This document shows, piece by piece, positions 63,800 through 64,000 of a stretch of 64,000 bases of DNA (the first letter of the stretch is position 1; each line of letters begins with the position of its first letter). The notes beneath the pieces were generated by a model that saw only the letters and a list, made by a program, of their open reading frames with translations, did not search any database and was not told the origin of the DNA. Location of the stretch: positions 6,818 through 70,817 of the forward strand of contig CAZIJU010000008.1 of the NCBI GenBank assembly GCA_964539745.1, read 5' to 3'. A program made the position numbers and the translations under genes. The stretch comes from DSNY01 sp964539745 (GTDB lineage: Bacteria > Pseudomonadota > Gammaproteobacteria > Burkholderiales > Burkholderiaceae_F).

Positions 63800-64000
63800 T
63801 CAACCGAGCAGATGCTTGACGCCGTCGCGCTCCTCGAGCAGTTCCTTCAGCGTGGCGTCCATCTTGCCGCGCGAGAATTCGTCGATCGCGAGTCCCTTGA
63901 CGATCTCGTAGCGGCCGCCTTCGCAGGTCACGGGGAAGCCGTAGACGATGTCTTCCGGAATGCCGTAGCTGCCGTCGGAGGGCACGCCCATCGTCACCCA
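63800..64000 (-). CDS. mdh: Malate dehydrogenase, C-terminal part (cut by window edge)
   Basis: About 66 C-terminal residues on the minus strand: TMGVPSDGSYGIPEDIVYGF, then PVTCEGGRYEIV and the end GVKHLLG. This matches the C-terminus of the proteobacterial (eukaryotic-like) MDH. Its position upstream of the prp cluster fits a TCA/methylcitrate neighbourhood. The rest is beyond the window. Confidence 0.88.
   Translation of the reverse strand, partial: WVTMGVPSDGSYGIPEDIVYGFPVTCEGGRYEIVKGLAIDEFSRGKMDATLKELLEERDGVKHLLG

Overview
The window looks like a chromosomal segment of a GC-rich, sulfur-oxidising bacterium, most likely a betaproteobacterium. The reasons are the very high GC at third codon positions, a prpBCD/acnA cluster next to mdh, a soxYZ-soxA-soxX-tlpA-soxB operon without soxCD, and the order sat-aprM-aprB-aprA. 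This is inference from gene content; no 16S gene is present. A run of 100 N (31761-31860) shows that the sequence is a draft scaffold.

Positions 1-31.7 kb are a sulfur-oxidation region. On the minus strand lies soeABC (cytoplasm-facing sulfite dehydrogenase) in one transcriptional run with a soluble NarX-like kinase and a LuxR-type regulator, which is cut by the window edge. Next come small genes that include two DsrC/TusE-family proteins. Then comes a minus-strand unit, sat-aprM-aprB-aprA, followed by a 116-aa unknown, a SlyD-type isomerase, a 54-aa unknown, a CBS-domain protein and the second DsrC-like gene. So both the direct (Soe) and the AMP-dependent (Apr/Sat) sulfite oxidation routes are encoded side by side. 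On the plus strand follow a TSUP-type exporter with its DUF1634 partner, an unusual HTH/2Fe-2S/flavin reductase fusion, a CMD/Rieske fusion and cysG (sirohaem synthesis). After these come tusA, a DsrE2-like gene and soxYZ-dsrE-soxAX-tlpA-soxB-thioredoxin. Sox without SoxCD normally leaves the sulfane sulfur to a cytoplasmic oxidation system. TusA, DsrE-like and DsrC-like proteins and a sirohaem synthase fit that, but dsrAB itself is not in this window.

Positions 31.7-38.9 kb hold the assembly gap, a 5' tRNA-Ser fragment, a row of perfect hairpins, an intact tRNA-Ser(UGA), and a BMP-type nucleoside/purine ABC transporter with a guanine deaminase. A 540-bp block of interleaved repeats sits inside the transporter cluster.

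Positions 39-50 kb are general functions: an FtsX-like permease, a truncated haemoglobin, rmuC, a PAS-PAS-PAS-GGDEF cyclase, DAHP synthase, an aminotransferase, an M14 carboxypeptidase and a GNAT/DEDDh-exonuclease fusion. Positions 50.3-55.8 kb (minus) form one compact unit: a DUF2237 protein, an Mla-type lipid ABC transporter, a zinc alcohol dehydrogenase and a PIN protein. Positions 56-64 kb (minus) are the methylcitrate cycle (prpB, prpC, prpD, acnA), interleaved with two small secreted proteins and a VOC protein, downstream of a partial mdh.

Many genes overlap by ATGA or GTGA, which I used to fix starts. Functions are assigned by reading the translated sequences; no database search was run.
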